47,668 nucleotides of DNA from Opitutia bacterium (GTDB lineage Bacteria; Verrucomicrobiota; Verrucomicrobiia; Opitutales; Seribacteraceae), in contig PBLJ01000045.1 in assembly GCA_002721705.1 (NCBI GenBank), positions 1-47,668 on the forward strand. Reading direction: 5' to 3'. The notes beneath the pieces were generated by a model that saw nothing but the letters and a program-made list of their open reading frames with translations, ran no database searches and was not told where the DNA came from. How positions within the stretch are numbered: position 1 is the first letter of the stretch; the number at the start of each line of letters is the position of its first letter. Both the position numbers and the translations under genes were made by a program. Positions 47,549 to 47,668 of this stretch are shown here, piece by piece.

Positions 47549-47668
47549 ATGAGCGAGCCTCTCAACTTCAAGCAGGAACTAACTGCAGCCTTCGGGCAGC
47601 CGATCTCCGAAAACCCCACCCAGGCCATGGTCGAGGCGGCTTACCGCCACCACGGACTGGACTGGCGC
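47549..47668 (+). CDS. aroE: Probable shikimate dehydrogenase, N-terminal part (cut by window end)
   Basis: Only the first 40 codons are visible, from the ATG at 47549. The text FGQPISENPTQAMVEAAYRH followed by HGLDWR resembles the substrate-binding N-terminus of shikimate-dehydrogenase-family proteins (G.P..NPTQ.M.E.AF...LDWRY). The enzyme would reduce 3-dehydroshikimate with NADPH in aromatic amino-acid synthesis. The Lys/Asp catalytic pair lies outside the window. It is divergent from the PSD1 gene with 171 bases between starts. The gene symbol is tentative. Confidence 0.6.
   Translation, partial: MSEPLNFKQELTAAFGQPISENPTQAMVEAAYRHHGLDWR

Overview
The window reads as a chromosomal segment of a Verrucomicrobiota bacterium, probably an Opitutae/Puniceicoccales-type marine lineage. 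This is inferred from gene content only. The pointers are a DUF1501 gene paired with a PSD1/DUF1549-DUF1553 cytochrome-c-type gene, ExbD-like proteins with large coiled-coil periplasmic parts, a secreted giant protein with a Trp/Tyr-rich C-terminus, an elongated SecA, FabV as enoyl reductase, and mostly weak Shine-Dalgarno sites. Genes are densely packed. The longest stretch without a gene is about 185 bases, so there is no large empty region. I see no rRNA, tRNA, CRISPR array, insertion sequence or prophage.

Layout. 1-5514 (+): two very large secreted proteins, the first cut by the window edge (LamG-like), the second built from in-register repeats. 5623-7469 (+): fabV and a small outer-membrane-barrel-like protein, closed by a clear terminator. 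7597-10813 (+): a PatB/MalY-type C-S lyase and DNA ligase LigA, facing a TraB/GumN-like protein. 11946-14335 (+): ribB-ribH-nusB. 14374-19871 (-): membrane TPR-FKBP protein, purU, carB. 19959-24122 (-): small double-CCGNC secreted protein, NAD(P)-binding protein, PQQ-type propeller, conserved unknown. 24213-27109 (+): sppA, sufT, lipoprotein. 27124-31082 (-): secA and a UDP-glucuronate decarboxylase. 31207-35834 (-): an ExbB-like channel, two ExbD-like proteins and an alpha-repeat protein. 35948-37894: small repeat-bearing protein and two lipoproteins. 38080-39066 (+): Gfo/Idh/MocA oxidoreductase. 39080-43022 (-): complete sugar-type ABC importer. 43133-47377 (-): DUF1501 and PSD1 genes. 47549-end (+): start of a probable shikimate dehydrogenase.

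The most unusual unit is the proton-channel cluster at 32563-35834. One ExbB/MotA-like protein is encoded with two paralogous ExbD-like proteins. Only one of the two (32563-33672) keeps an aspartate at the position expected for proton transfer in the membrane helix; the other (33682-34695) has serine there. No TonB, TolA or outer-membrane receptor is nearby. This suggests an asymmetric, undescribed proton-driven machine. Other points worth a look: an ABC permease with an extra ~120-residue periplasmic domain, a terminator placed about 20 bases before the carB start codon, a paired TCTAGA operator candidate before the sugar-binding protein, a RibB with a dead GTP-cyclohydrolase half, a NusB with a repeat-bearing N-terminal extension, and in-frame tandem repeats in several unrelated genes.
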